Part shown: positions 52,676 through 61,023 of the stretch, in pieces
How the letters are laid out: each line of letters begins with the position of its first letter
Position numbering within the stretch: the first letter of the stretch is position 1
Origin: Sphingosinicella sp942492965
GTDB lineage: Bacteria; Pseudomonadota; Alphaproteobacteria; Sphingomonadales; Sphingomonadaceae
Assembly: GCA_942492965.1 (NCBI GenBank)
Contig: OW818656.1
Coordinates: 3,286,001-3,350,000, forward strand
DNA length: 64,000 bases
Direction of reading: 5' to 3'
The notes under the pieces: model-generated
Databases searched by the model: none
Seen by the model: only the letters and a program-made list of their open reading frames with translations
What the model was told of the DNA's origin: nothing
Made by a program: the position numbers and the translations under genes

Positions 52676-54256
52676 ATGCTGGACGACAATCTCAAGCAGC
52701 AGCTGAAGGCGTATCTGCAGAACATCACGCAGCCGATCGAGCTGGTGGCGTCGCTGGATGACGGCCCGAAATCGGCGGAGATGAAGACGCTCCTCGAAGA
52801 GATCGCGGCGCTTTCGGACAAGGTCAGCGTCGTCCGCAAGGATGACGACAAGCGGAGGCCCAGCTTCATGATCCGCCGCGCAGGGACCGACATCGGCGTG
52901 CGCTTCGCGGGCCTCCCGATGGGGCATGAATTTACTTCGCTGGTGCTCGCGCTGCTGCAGGTCGGCGGACACCCGTCGAAAGCCGCGCAGGATATCATCG
53001 AGCAGGTGAAGGCGCTGGACGGCGACTTCGCGTTCGAAACCTATTTCTCGCTGTCGTGCCAGAACTGCCCGGACGTGGTGCAGGCGCTGAACCTGATGAG
53101 CGTGCTCAATCCGCGCATCAAGCACACGGCGATCGACGGCGCGCTCTTCAAGGGCGAGGTCGACGAGCGCAAGGTGATGGCGGTGCCGACGGTGTTCCTG
53201 AACGGCGAGCCGTTCGCCTCCGGCCGCATGGAGCTGGAGCAGATCGTCGCGAAGATCGACACGGGCGCGCAGGCGCGCGCGGCCGAGAAGATCAAGGGCA
53301 AGGCGCCGTTCGACGTGCTTGTCGTCGGCGGCGGGCCGGGCGGCGCGGCGGCGGCGATCTATGCTGCGCGCAAGGGCATCCGCGTGGGCGTGGCGGCCGA
53401 GCGCTTCGGCGGGCAGGTGCTCGACACGATGGGCATCGAGAACTTCATCTCCGTGCAGCATACCGAAGGCCCGAAGCTCGCCGCGCAACTGGAGCAGCAC
53501 GTCAAAGAGTATGACGTCGACATCATGAACCTGCAGAAGGCCGAAAAGCTGATCCCGGCGCGCGTGCCAGGCGGGCTGCACGAGGTTCGGCTGGAAAACG
53601 GCGCGTCGCTGAAGGCGCGGACCGTGGTGCTTGCCACCGGCGCACGCTGGCGGCAGATGAACGTGCCGGGCGAAGACGACTATCGCAACAAGGGCGTGGC
53701 GTACTGCCCGCACTGCGACGGCCCGCTGTTCAAGGGCAAGCGCGTCGCGGTGATCGGCGGCGGCAACTCGGGCGTGGAAGCCGCGATCGACCTTGCCGGG
53801 ATCGTCGCGCATGTGACGCTGATCGAGTTCGACAGCCAGCTTCGCGCCGACGCGGTGCTGCAGCGCAAGCTCGCCAGCATCCCCAACGTGAAGATCATCA
53901 CGTCTGCTCTGACCACCGAGGTGCTCGGCGACGGCGAGAAGGTGACGGCGCTCATGTACAAGGACCGCAGCAGCGATGATCTGCACAAGATCGAGCTGGA
54001 AGGCATTTTCGTGCAGATCGGCCTCGTGCCGAACACCGAGTGGCTGAAGGACGCGGTCGCGCTCTCTCCGCGGGGCGAGGTTGAGGTCGATCACCGCGGC
54101 GAAACGAGCCAGCCGGGCATTTTCGGCGCAGGCGACTGCACCACAGTGCCCTACAAGCAGATCGTGATCGCAATGGGCGAAGGATCGAAGGCAGCCCTCT
54201 CCGCATTCGACTATTTGATCCGAACTGTGCCGGCGGAAGAGGCTCAGGCAGCCTGA
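52676..54256 (+). CDS. ahpF: Alkyl hydroperoxide reductase subunit F
   Basis: 526 residues. N-terminal twin thioredoxin domain with SCQNCPDVV, an FAD domain (VVGGGPGGAAAAIYAARKG), an NADH domain (IGGGNSGVEAAIDLAG) and the redox pair CPHCDGP. Passes electrons from NADH to AhpC. Same operon as ahpC. Confidence 0.95.
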   Translation: MLDDNLKQQLKAYLQNITQPIELVASLDDGPKSAEMKTLLEEIAALSDKVSVVRKDDDKRRPSFMIRRAGTDIGVRFAGLPMGHEFTSLVLALLQVGGHPSKAAQDIIEQVKALDGDFAFETYFSLSCQNCPDVVQALNLMSVLNPRIKHTAIDGALFKGEVDERKVMAVPTVFLNGEPFASGRMELEQIVAKIDTGAQARAAEKIKGKAPFDVLVVGGGPGGAAAAIYAARKGIRVGVAAERFGGQVLDTMGIENFISVQHTEGPKLAAQLEQHVKEYDVDIMNLQKAEKLIPARVPGGLHEVRLENGASLKARTVVLATGARWRQMNVPGEDDYRNKGVAYCPHCDGPLFKGKRVAVIGGGNSGVEAAIDLAGIVAHVTLIEFDSQLRADAVLQRKLASIPNVKIITSALTTEVLGDGEKVTALMYKDRSSDDLHKIELEGIFVQIGLVPNTEWLKDAVALSPRGEVEVDHRGETSQPGIFGAGDCTTVPYKQIVIAMGEGSKAALSAFDYLIRTVPAEEAQAA

Positions 54257-54274
54257 CCCGCATATCCGGCTTGA

Positions 54275-54314
54275 CCGGTTGAGACGACCCCATTAGTGGG
54301 GGCGCCTCAACCGG
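54275..54314. terminator. Hairpin between ahpF and tRNA-Glu
   Basis: Perfect 9-bp outer stem CCGGTTGAG / CTCAACCGG with an inner CCCC ... GGGG. No T tract. It likely ends or protects the ahpF message just upstream of the tRNA at 54319. Confidence 0.55.
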
Positions 54315-54318
54315 CGCT

Positions 54319-54394
54319 GGCCCCATCGTCTAGCGGTCTAGGACGTCGCCCTTTCACGGCGAAAACACGGGTTCGAGTCCCGTTGGGGTCACCA
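54319..54394 (+). tRNA. tRNA-Glu (TTC)
   Basis: 76 nt including CCA. Acceptor GGCCCCA / TGGGGTC (one G-T), anticodon loop CTTTCAC giving TTC, T arm GGTTCGAGTCC. A tyrosine integrase follows after 163 bp, so the 3' half is the probable attachment site of the element. Confidence 0.96.
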
Positions 54395-54494
54395 CGAAGC
54401 CTTCTCAAGGCATCCCAAAACATACCATAAGTGGCTGTTTTCCGCCGTTTATTGTGCTATAATGCTCCCAGGCTATCCCGCTCTGGACCGCCAC

Positions 54495-54558
54495 ATACCA
54501 TCAAATTGATGGTATTTTTGATGGTACATCGCGCGGGTCCGGAAGGGAGATACCATCA
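54495..54558. promoter_or_regulatory. Repeated TACCATCA motifs at the integrase promoter
   Basis: ATACCATCAA-A-TTGATGGTAT (54495-54515) is a perfect 10-bp inverted repeat. A further TTGATGGTA is at 54519-54527 and TACCATCA at 54551-54558, whose last base is the A of the integrase ATG. A partial copy (ATACCATA) is at 54422-54429. These fit integrase arm sites and/or autoregulation. Confidence 0.65.
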
Positions 54559-55787
54559 TGGGTCTGAGCGCCGTTGCCATCAAAGCCGCGAAGGGGCGGG
54601 ACAAGCCGTTCAAGCTGACGGATGGCGATGGCCTCTACCTGCTGGTTCTGCCCTCGGGCGCGCGATACTGGCGCATGAACTACCGGTATCTGGGTAAGCA
54701 GAAGACGCTCGCGCTCGGCGTCTGGCCTGAGACCGGGCTTGCCGAAGCGCGTGAGCGCCGGGACGCCGCGCGCAAGGTACTGGCTGACGGGAATGATCCC
54801 GGGGAACACATCAAGCTCGAACGCATCGCTGCGAGCGTGGCCGCGGCGAACAGCTTCAAGGCCGTTGCCGATGAGTGGCTGATCAAGGTCGAGCGGGAAG
54901 GCCGCTCGGTGGTCACCATGAAGAAGCTACACTGGCTGCTCGATTTCGCGTGCCAGTCGATCGGTAATCGGCCGATTGCGTCGATAACGGCCCAGGAACT
55001 GTTGCTGATGCTCCGCAAAATGGAGGTCAGGGGCCATTATGAGACGGCGCGCCGGTTGCGCAGCACCTGCTCGCAGGTATTTCGATATGCCATTGCCACG
55101 GCGCGCGCCGAGCGCGACATCGCGTCCGATCTGAAGGGCGCGCTGATTGCGCCAAAGCCCGTTCACCGCGCGGCGATCACCAAAGCCGATGAGGTGGGAG
55201 GCTTGCTGCGGGCGATCGACGCGTTCGAGGGTCATGCGAACACGAAGGTGGCGCTGCGCCTCTTGCCGCACGTTTTCGTGCGTCCCGGCGAGCTGAGGTT
55301 CGCGGAGTGGACCGAGCTCGATCTCGACGCGGCCGTCTGGACCATCCCAGCGCAGAAAATGAAGATGCGGCGGCCCCACGCCATCCCGCTCTCGCGCCAG
55401 GCCATCGAAATCATCCGTTCGATCCAGCACGATGCACGCTACAGCCGGTTTCTGTTCCCGTCGCTGCGCTCGGCGAACCGGTCAATGTCGGAAAACACGA
55501 TCAACGCGGCCTTGCGGCGGATGGGGTTCGCGCAGACCGAAATGACGGGGCACGGCTTTCGGGCGATGGCGGCGACGCTGCTCAATGAAATGGGGATATG
55601 GCATGCTGATGCCATCGAGCGGCAGCTCGCGCACTGCGACGGCAATGCCGTGAGGCGGGCTTATGCGCGGGGCGAGTATTGGGAAGAACGCGTGCGCATG
55701 ATGCAGCACTGGTCCGACTATCTCGACACGCTGCGGAGGGCGTCTCCCGCACTATCCGGGGTCAGACATCTCCGGCTGGCGGTATGA
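54558..55787 (+). CDS. P4-type tyrosine integrase
   Basis: 409 residues. N-terminal DUF4102 (KLTDGDGLYLLVLPSGARYWRMNYRYLGKQKTLALG), SAM-like core-binding domain, and the catalytic domain with RPGELRFAEW (first Arg), HGFRAMAATLL (HxxR) and a late Tyr (VRRAYARGEYWEER). Integrates at tRNA 3' ends. Convergent with alpA (36-bp overlap). Confidence 0.93.
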   Translation: MGLSAVAIKAAKGRDKPFKLTDGDGLYLLVLPSGARYWRMNYRYLGKQKTLALGVWPETGLAEARERRDAARKVLADGNDPGEHIKLERIAASVAAANSFKAVADEWLIKVEREGRSVVTMKKLHWLLDFACQSIGNRPIASITAQELLLMLRKMEVRGHYETARRLRSTCSQVFRYAIATARAERDIASDLKGALIAPKPVHRAAITKADEVGGLLRAIDAFEGHANTKVALRLLPHVFVRPGELRFAEWTELDLDAAVWTIPAQKMKMRRPHAIPLSRQAIEIIRSIQHDARYSRFLFPSLRSANRSMSENTINAALRRMGFAQTEMTGHGFRAMAATLLNEMGIWHADAIERQLAHCDGNAVRRAYARGEYWEERVRMMQHWSDYLDTLRRASPALSGVRHLRLAV

Positions 55788-55973
55788 GGACGGGCTTTCT
55801 GCCCATCTGTTGAGCTCGGATTCGCGCCATCCGATGCAGCGCAGGCCTAGGGTTACCTGCCTCGGAAACGTGCCGTCATCGATCTTGCGGTAAAGCGTCG
55901 ATCGCGTAAGGCCGCTTCGTCTGAGGACTTCGGGCAGCCGCAGGAAACGGTCCGCGCGCGGGACACCGCTCAT
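55752..55973 (-). CDS. AlpA-family regulator of the ICE
   Basis: 73 residues; RLPEVLRRSGLTRSTLYRKIDDGTFPRQVTLG and GWRESELNRWAESP, closely alike to the AlpA at 11.5 kb. Likely excision activator. Last gene of the leftward operon; ATGA overlap with the DUF2274 gene. Confidence 0.88.
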   Translation of the reverse strand: MSGVPRADRFLRLPEVLRRSGLTRSTLYRKIDDGTFPRQVTLGLRCIGWRESELNRWAESPSSYRQPEMSDPG

Positions 55974-56191
55974 GACCGTGTCCTCGTCCGTGCGCGCACG
56001 AAGGTCTTGTCCGTCTCGAGGAACAGCCGAAGCATGAACGGGATCAGCTCGGTGATGGACTCGGCGTCTCCGTACTGCTCGCGGTAGAGGTCGGCGTAGG
56101 TGGAGAGGTCCCGATGGAGATCGGGCGTCAGCGTGATCGTCAGCTTGACCGGACTGCGATCCGGCAGGCGGGGAAGACGCAGCGCACTCAT
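55970..56191 (-). CDS. DUF2274 protein
   Basis: 73 residues (KLTITLTPDLHRDLSTYADLYREQYGDAESITELIPFMLRLFL), an RHH-like small protein regularly found right after trbI in such operons. Start chosen at MSALRLPRLPDRSPVKL, one base after the trbI stop. Confidence 0.83.
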   Translation of the reverse strand: MSALRLPRLPDRSPVKLTITLTPDLHRDLSTYADLYREQYGDAESITELIPFMLRLFLETDKTFVRARTRTRS

Positions 56192-56192
56192 C

Positions 56193-57281
56193 CTAATGGC
56201 TCCTTTCGGAAGGCTCGATGACGAGATCCTGATGAACGAGCAGCCTGATCGGCGTGCCCGGTCTGACGATGATGGTCGGACGGACCTCAAGACCGCGTGA
56301 GACGATCTGGTCGCCGGCCCGGCTTCCGCTCGACTGGACCGCTGAGCGCAGGGCATCGGCAAGGTCGTTGTCCCCGTCGATGGCGAGCTCCGATCCGATG
56401 CCGAGGAGCGTGGACATGGCCACGGCTTTCAGGACTTCCCCGCCGTGCATGTCGACGCGGTCGCTGATGCCGGCATAGCCGCCGGCGTCGGTCGCAGGCG
56501 ACTCGCCGAGCGCCAATCCACGACCATCGGGGAAGATAAGCCGCTGCCAGACGACGAGTGCACGCGCTTGGCCGAACGCGATATTGCTCTCGTAGCGGCC
56601 GAGTAGCCGTGCACCCTGCGGCACAAGGAGAGTGCGTCCGGTCGCACTGTCGTAGACGTTCTCGGTGACCTGCGCGGTGACAAGCCCGGGGAGGTCCGAG
56701 TTGAGGCCGGTGATGAGGCTTGCGGCGATGACGCTGCCGGCGGACAGAAGATAGGGGGAGGGCGCTGGACCCGGTCCGCGGGTGACTGTGGGAGGCTGCA
56801 GTCTTGACGGTTCGGCGCCATTGCCGTCGGTTTGGGATCGCGTTCCCGACAGGCGAACCAGGATGGGCGCGTTTGCCGCGCGCGTTCGCGCGTCGCCTGC
56901 TGCGTCCGGTGTCATGATCCCTGTCGCTGCGGAAGCGTCGGACGCGTTCTCGCGCTGGCGCTTGAGGATCGGACGCCCGAGATCGCCGGGCAGGGCTGGG
57001 CCGAGTTTCGGGACCTCGTCGTATCGCTCGGGCAGATCCGATACGGCGTCGGGCAAGCCCGGGAGGCGGGGTGCCGGTTTTGCCGTTTCGTCGGCGGGCA
57101 GGCCGCGCTCGCCAGGAGACAGCGCGAACCAGCTGACACCGGCGAGAAGCGCGAGAACCATGCCGGCGAGCCCGACGATGAGGCCCTTGCGGAAGCGGAC
57201 GACCCGCTCCGACTTTGCGCGGAGAACGAACGTTTCCGGATCCTGCTTGCCGGGAACGGACTGGGGTATGGGCGCCGTCAT
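56193..57281 (-). CDS. trbI: Conjugal transfer protein TrbI (VirB10-like)
   Basis: 362 residues. One N-terminal membrane span (GLAGMVLALLAGVSWFAL), a proline-rich periplasmic spacer and the VirB10 beta-barrel domain (AGSVIAASLITGLNSDLPGLVTAQVTENVYDSATGRTLLVPQGARLLG). Bridges inner and outer membranes in the secretion channel. Confidence 0.92.
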   Translation of the reverse strand: MTAPIPQSVPGKQDPETFVLRAKSERVVRFRKGLIVGLAGMVLALLAGVSWFALSPGERGLPADETAKPAPRLPGLPDAVSDLPERYDEVPKLGPALPGDLGRPILKRQRENASDASAATGIMTPDAAGDARTRAANAPILVRLSGTRSQTDGNGAEPSRLQPPTVTRGPGPAPSPYLLSAGSVIAASLITGLNSDLPGLVTAQVTENVYDSATGRTLLVPQGARLLGRYESNIAFGQARALVVWQRLIFPDGRGLALGESPATDAGGYAGISDRVDMHGGEVLKAVAMSTLLGIGSELAIDGDNDLADALRSAVQSSGSRAGDQIVSRGLEVRPTIIVRPGTPIRLLVHQDLVIEPSERSH

Positions 57282-58066
57282 TTGCAGACCTGCGCGCGGT
57301 CGCCGCGTGTCCAGGTGATGCGGACGATTTTCTGCTTCTTCCGGCCGAGCCGCAACTCGGCCTGCTCGAACAGCCGGTCGATGATGTAGAAGCGCCCGCG
57401 CATCCGGTAATTGACGAGTGCGGGTGCCTGGTCCGGTCCGGTGATGAAGAACGGCGGCGCTTCACGCGTCGCAATCGTGTCAGGGAATTCGACATAGGTG
57501 CGCTGACCGTCGTCGAATGCCCGCACCGGTCGCCATGGCGGGGCGTCGCCGGAAATCGTGTAGCCGAAGCACAACGTTTCCACATCGAACGCCGGACGGG
57601 CTGTCTCGGCGGCTTGCGGCCGTTCTGTCCCGGGTTTCCCCTTCAGGGAAATGAGCGCGCCTGCGGGATAGGTCCACGACATCGCGACCGCAGCGGCCGC
57701 GCCGCTCGTCAGCTGGAGATGGTAGGTCCGCCGGTCTGTCGTGACGACGAGATTGGTGGCGAGGCCCGCCGACACGGGCTTCACGAGAATATGCGTTCGC
57801 CGCGCGCCTTCCGCGCCGCTTTCGGTGTCGCCGATGATCCACCGGGCGGTGTCGCCGCTCGCGACGGCGATGAGGGCTTCGCCGGGCTCAAGCGCGATGT
57901 CGGTGATCGTGCCGGGGCTCGTCCGGACCCTGTAGACGCGCCCCTCGGCCCAGGGATGCACCTCAATGGCGTTTACGAATACGGGGGCCTCGGTGTTCGC
58001 GGCGGCGCCGGCTACGGCGGGGCAGGCGGCGCCAATAAAAAGCGCGGCGGGCAGGAGGTGGTTCAT
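57278..58066 (-). CDS. trbG: Conjugal transfer protein TrbG (VirB9-like)
   Basis: 262 residues with signal peptide MNHLLPAALFIGAACPAVAGA. VirB9 domain (VYRVRTSPGTITDIALEPGE, YHLQLTSG, RTYVEFPDTI). Outer-membrane core-complex subunit. ATGA overlaps with neighbours on both sides. Confidence 0.9.
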   Translation of the reverse strand: MNHLLPAALFIGAACPAVAGAAANTEAPVFVNAIEVHPWAEGRVYRVRTSPGTITDIALEPGEALIAVASGDTARWIIGDTESGAEGARRTHILVKPVSAGLATNLVVTTDRRTYHLQLTSGAAAAVAMSWTYPAGALISLKGKPGTERPQAAETARPAFDVETLCFGYTISGDAPPWRPVRAFDDGQRTYVEFPDTIATREAPPFFITGPDQAPALVNYRMRGRFYIIDRLFEQAELRLGRKKQKIVRITWTRGDRAQVCK

Positions 58067-58830
58067 GGGCGATCGCTTTCGGCAGGAGGTTCGGGGTCGG
58101 GATCGAGAACAGCGGCGGGCGACGTCGATCGCGTCCGCGCTGCGTCGCTCGCGTCGTATTCGCGGCTCCAGTCGATGCCGTTGACGTAGATGCCGAACGG
58201 ATTGCGCCGCAGCGTTTCGATATCGGGGGGCGGGCGCTCGGTGATCGACAGGATCGCGGTCCATCGCTCGGAGCCCTCTTCGATGCCGTTCGTGTAAGTG
58301 CGTTCCAGCCACTTGATCTGGAATGCGCGATCGGACGCGCGAACCACGCTCGACACATCCACCGCGATGGTGCGCACGCCGAGATCGGCGAACGGATTTG
58401 CCGACCTGGCGTGCGCGTGGAGGAACGTCGTCGCCTGACCGGTCGCGAACCCGTAAGCCTCGAGCCACGACCGGCGCATGAGCACCGGGTCGAGCGATTT
58501 TGCGCGGACGTTGGTGATGAACCGTGCAAGCGCCCAGCCGATCTGGGGATCGGTCGGCCGGGCCGTTTCCGCCGGCGCTATGGCTTGCGGCATGCCGTGC
58601 CTGTCGACCTCGACGATGTAGGGCACGACGCGGCTCTGCGCCGATTGCCAGAGGAGCCCGCCGCCCAGTACGGCGGCGAGGCCAAGGCTGGCGAACGCCA
58701 TGAGGCGCCAGTTCGCCGCCTGCACGCGGGCTGAACCGATACGGTCGTCCCAGACCTGTCCGGCCCGCTGGAACGGGGTTTCCGGTTCGGGTGTGCGTCC
58801 GTAGCGCTGCTGGGCGCGCCTAAAGATCAT
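58063..58830 (-). CDS. trbF: Conjugal transfer protein TrbF (VirB8-like)
   Basis: 255 residues. Short cytoplasmic N-terminus, one span (WRLMAFASLGLAAVLGGGLLW), and a periplasmic VirB8 domain (VPYIVEVDRHG, IKWLERTYTNGIEEGSERWTAILSI, YVNGIDWSREY). Nucleates assembly of the channel. Confidence 0.92.
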   Translation of the reverse strand: MIFRRAQQRYGRTPEPETPFQRAGQVWDDRIGSARVQAANWRLMAFASLGLAAVLGGGLLWQSAQSRVVPYIVEVDRHGMPQAIAPAETARPTDPQIGWALARFITNVRAKSLDPVLMRRSWLEAYGFATGQATTFLHAHARSANPFADLGVRTIAVDVSSVVRASDRAFQIKWLERTYTNGIEEGSERWTAILSITERPPPDIETLRRNPFGIYVNGIDWSREYDASDAARTRSTSPAAVLDPDPEPPAESDRP

Positions 58831-58849
58831 GATGTCTGAAGACGGTCAT

Positions 58850-60145
58850 TCAATCGTCCCTTTCCCTGATGTCGGGCACGAGGCTGCCGCCGGCGCGGTC
58901 GCCGTCGTGAAGTGCCTGGATGGCGATGTGCCGCCGGTGGCGCTGCGTCTGCTCGGCGCGCAGCGCCTGCGCCCAGCGCGGTGCGGGCTCGGCACTCGCA
59001 CTTGCGGACGTTTTTCCGCCTGTCAGGGCGTGCCAGGCGGCGAGGCGGCCTTCGGACACGGCGGTGCCGAGCCCGGCAGCGTTCGCCGCGCGGTGCCCGA
59101 GCGCATTTGCGGCCGCGCCGGCCACGGTTTTGAGCCCAGCGCCGATCGTGGGCTTTTCCCCGGTTTCGCGGCCGAGCGCATAGGCGGTATGGGCGGCGGC
59201 ACCGATCGACGTTCCGGCGCGGACGGCACCGAGCGTTCCGGCTGCTGCCGCACGCGCCGTGCCGGCGAGCGCGCCGCCGGCGAGGACAGCGCCGCCTGTC
59301 GCGCCTGCGACCGTGCCGATCGCGGCGCCGGCGCCCAGCTGCGGACCGCCCGATACGAGACCGGCGGCGATGCCGGGTCCGAAGATGCCGAGTCCAAAGA
59401 GCGCGAGGCTTGCAAGCACGAGGCTCATGGCATCCTCGATCGTTGGTTCGCGTCCCGCGAACGCAGAGGTGAATTCGGCGAAGATGCCCGTGCCGATGCC
59501 GACGATCGTGCCGAGGACCATGACCTTGATTCCGGACGCGACGACGTTTCCGAGAACGCGCTCGGCAAGGAACGCCGTGCGGTTCCAGAGCGCGAAGGGG
59601 ACGAGCACGAAACCGGCGAGCGCGGTCAGCTTGAATTCGAGGATGGTGACGAACATCTGGACGGCGAGGATGAAGAAGGCCGCGAGCACGAGTCCCCAGG
59701 CCAGCATGAGCACGGCGATCTGCAGGAAGTTGTCGAAGAAGCTGGCAAAGCCGAGGAGGTCGCTGACCTGATCCAGGAGCGGCGCCGCGGCCTCGAAGCC
59801 GGTGCCGGCGAGGCGGCCGGGGCGGAGCAGGTCCGCCGCGGTGATCGATCCTCCGCCCGCGGTGAGGCCGAGTCCGGCGAAGGATTCGAAGATGATGCCG
59901 GTGAGCGTATCGAAATTGCCGAGGATGAAGGCGAAGGCGCCGACGTAAAGGATCTTGCGCAGAAGCTTCGCGATCACGTCGTTCTCGCCCCCGAGCGCCC
60001 AGAACAGTCCGGCGAGCGTGATGTCGATGCCGATGAGGACGCGCGTCAGGAACGCGACGTCACCGCCGAGGAGCCCGAATCCGCTGTCGATGTAGAGGAT
60101 GAAGGTTTCCAGGAACCGGTCGATGACATTGAGATCGTCCATCAT
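58850..60145 (-). CDS. trbL: Conjugal transfer protein TrbL (VirB6-like)
   Basis: 431 residues starting MMDDLNVIDRFLETF. Five or more membrane spans, then a Gly/Ala-rich C-terminal tail (GAAIGTVAGATGGAVLAGGALAGTARAAAAG). Inner-membrane channel component. Separated from trbJ by 134 bp with a strong hairpin. Confidence 0.9.
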   Translation of the reverse strand: MMDDLNVIDRFLETFILYIDSGFGLLGGDVAFLTRVLIGIDITLAGLFWALGGENDVIAKLLRKILYVGAFAFILGNFDTLTGIIFESFAGLGLTAGGGSITAADLLRPGRLAGTGFEAAAPLLDQVSDLLGFASFFDNFLQIAVLMLAWGLVLAAFFILAVQMFVTILEFKLTALAGFVLVPFALWNRTAFLAERVLGNVVASGIKVMVLGTIVGIGTGIFAEFTSAFAGREPTIEDAMSLVLASLALFGLGIFGPGIAAGLVSGGPQLGAGAAIGTVAGATGGAVLAGGALAGTARAAAAGTLGAVRAGTSIGAAAHTAYALGRETGEKPTIGAGLKTVAGAAANALGHRAANAAGLGTAVSEGRLAAWHALTGGKTSASASAEPAPRWAQALRAEQTQRHRRHIAIQALHDGDRAGGSLVPDIRERDD

Positions 60146-60279
60146 AGCCTCTGGTGGAGCCTTGCGATTTTGCCGCGGCGCTTCCCGCGCGATGCGGAGG
60201 AATACGGGAAGCGCCGCGGCGGGGCAGACGTCGGGCCGTTGGGGGGTGGGACCCTGCTGCCTGCCCAAGCGAAAAATAT
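60146..60279 (-). other. trbJ-trbL gap with a 16-bp perfect hairpin, no trbK
   Basis: GCCGCGGCGCTTCCCG (60172-60187) and CGGGAAGCGCCGCGGC (60205-60220) form a perfect 16-bp stem with a 17-nt loop. trb operons often have the small exclusion gene trbK here; the gap is too small for it and no such frame exists. Confidence 0.75.
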
Positions 60280-61020
60280 TCAGCGCGGCGTGTAGGCTTT
60301 GCCGTCGCCGAGGAAGCGCTGCGTCGCGGCGCGGGCTTCCGCCGCGGCCTGGTCTTCGCGTGCGCGCGCGAGCGAGTCGCTCCGGTATTGTGCGGCCGTC
60401 ATCTGCTGCATCTGCAGCGCCTGCTTCGCGGCGAGGATCAGCAGCTGGTTGGTGGCCTGTGCGGCCTGAAGACTGCCTTCGGCCGCGTCGCTGCGCGCGG
60501 CGATCTCGCCGAGCGTGCGGGCATCCTCGCGGACCGATGCGACAATCTCGGCCTGAAGCCGGACCGTGTCGCGGAATGCCGCGCGGCTCGCCGCCATGCG
60601 GGCTTCGGCGCGGCGCAGCCGATCGTCGATGCCGCCATCGGGCAAGGCATCGGGGAACAGGGTGCGCATGGCGGCCTCGGCCTCCTCGATGCGGTAGCTG
60701 ATCGCGCGGGCCTCGGACATCAGGCGGTCGATCGCGTCGAGGCGCGATTTGAGCGCAGCGAGCTCGGGAAAGTCGAAGGACGAAAGATTGCGGGCGAGAC
60801 CGACAAGCATCTTTGCTTCGTTCTGCAGCGACTGAATCTGGTTGTTCACCTGCTGCAGCGTGCGCGCCGCGATCAGCAGGTTCTGGGCGTAATTGGTGCT
60901 GTCGAACACGGGAATGGCCATCGCCGGTTTCGAAATCAGCATGAGCGCGGGCGGCAGCGTGACGGCGCTCATCCCAATGGCGAACGCGAGCAGATGATGC
61001 CGGGTGTTGAGGACGGGCAT
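60280..61020 (-). CDS. trbJ: Conjugal transfer protein TrbJ (VirB5-like)
   Basis: 246 residues, signal-like N-terminus (LLAFAIGMSAVTLPPALMLISKPAMA), then a mostly helical coiled-coil protein (YAQNLLIAARTLQQVNNQIQSLQNEAKMLVGLARNL). Periplasmic pilus-tip/adhesin role by family. Stop and start nearly abut trbE. Confidence 0.88.
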   Translation of the reverse strand: MPVLNTRHHLLAFAIGMSAVTLPPALMLISKPAMAIPVFDSTNYAQNLLIAARTLQQVNNQIQSLQNEAKMLVGLARNLSSFDFPELAALKSRLDAIDRLMSEARAISYRIEEAEAAMRTLFPDALPDGGIDDRLRRAEARMAASRAAFRDTVRLQAEIVASVREDARTLGEIAARSDAAEGSLQAAQATNQLLILAAKQALQMQQMTAAQYRSDSLARAREDQAAAEARAATQRFLGDGKAYTPR

Positions 61021-61023
61021 GGC

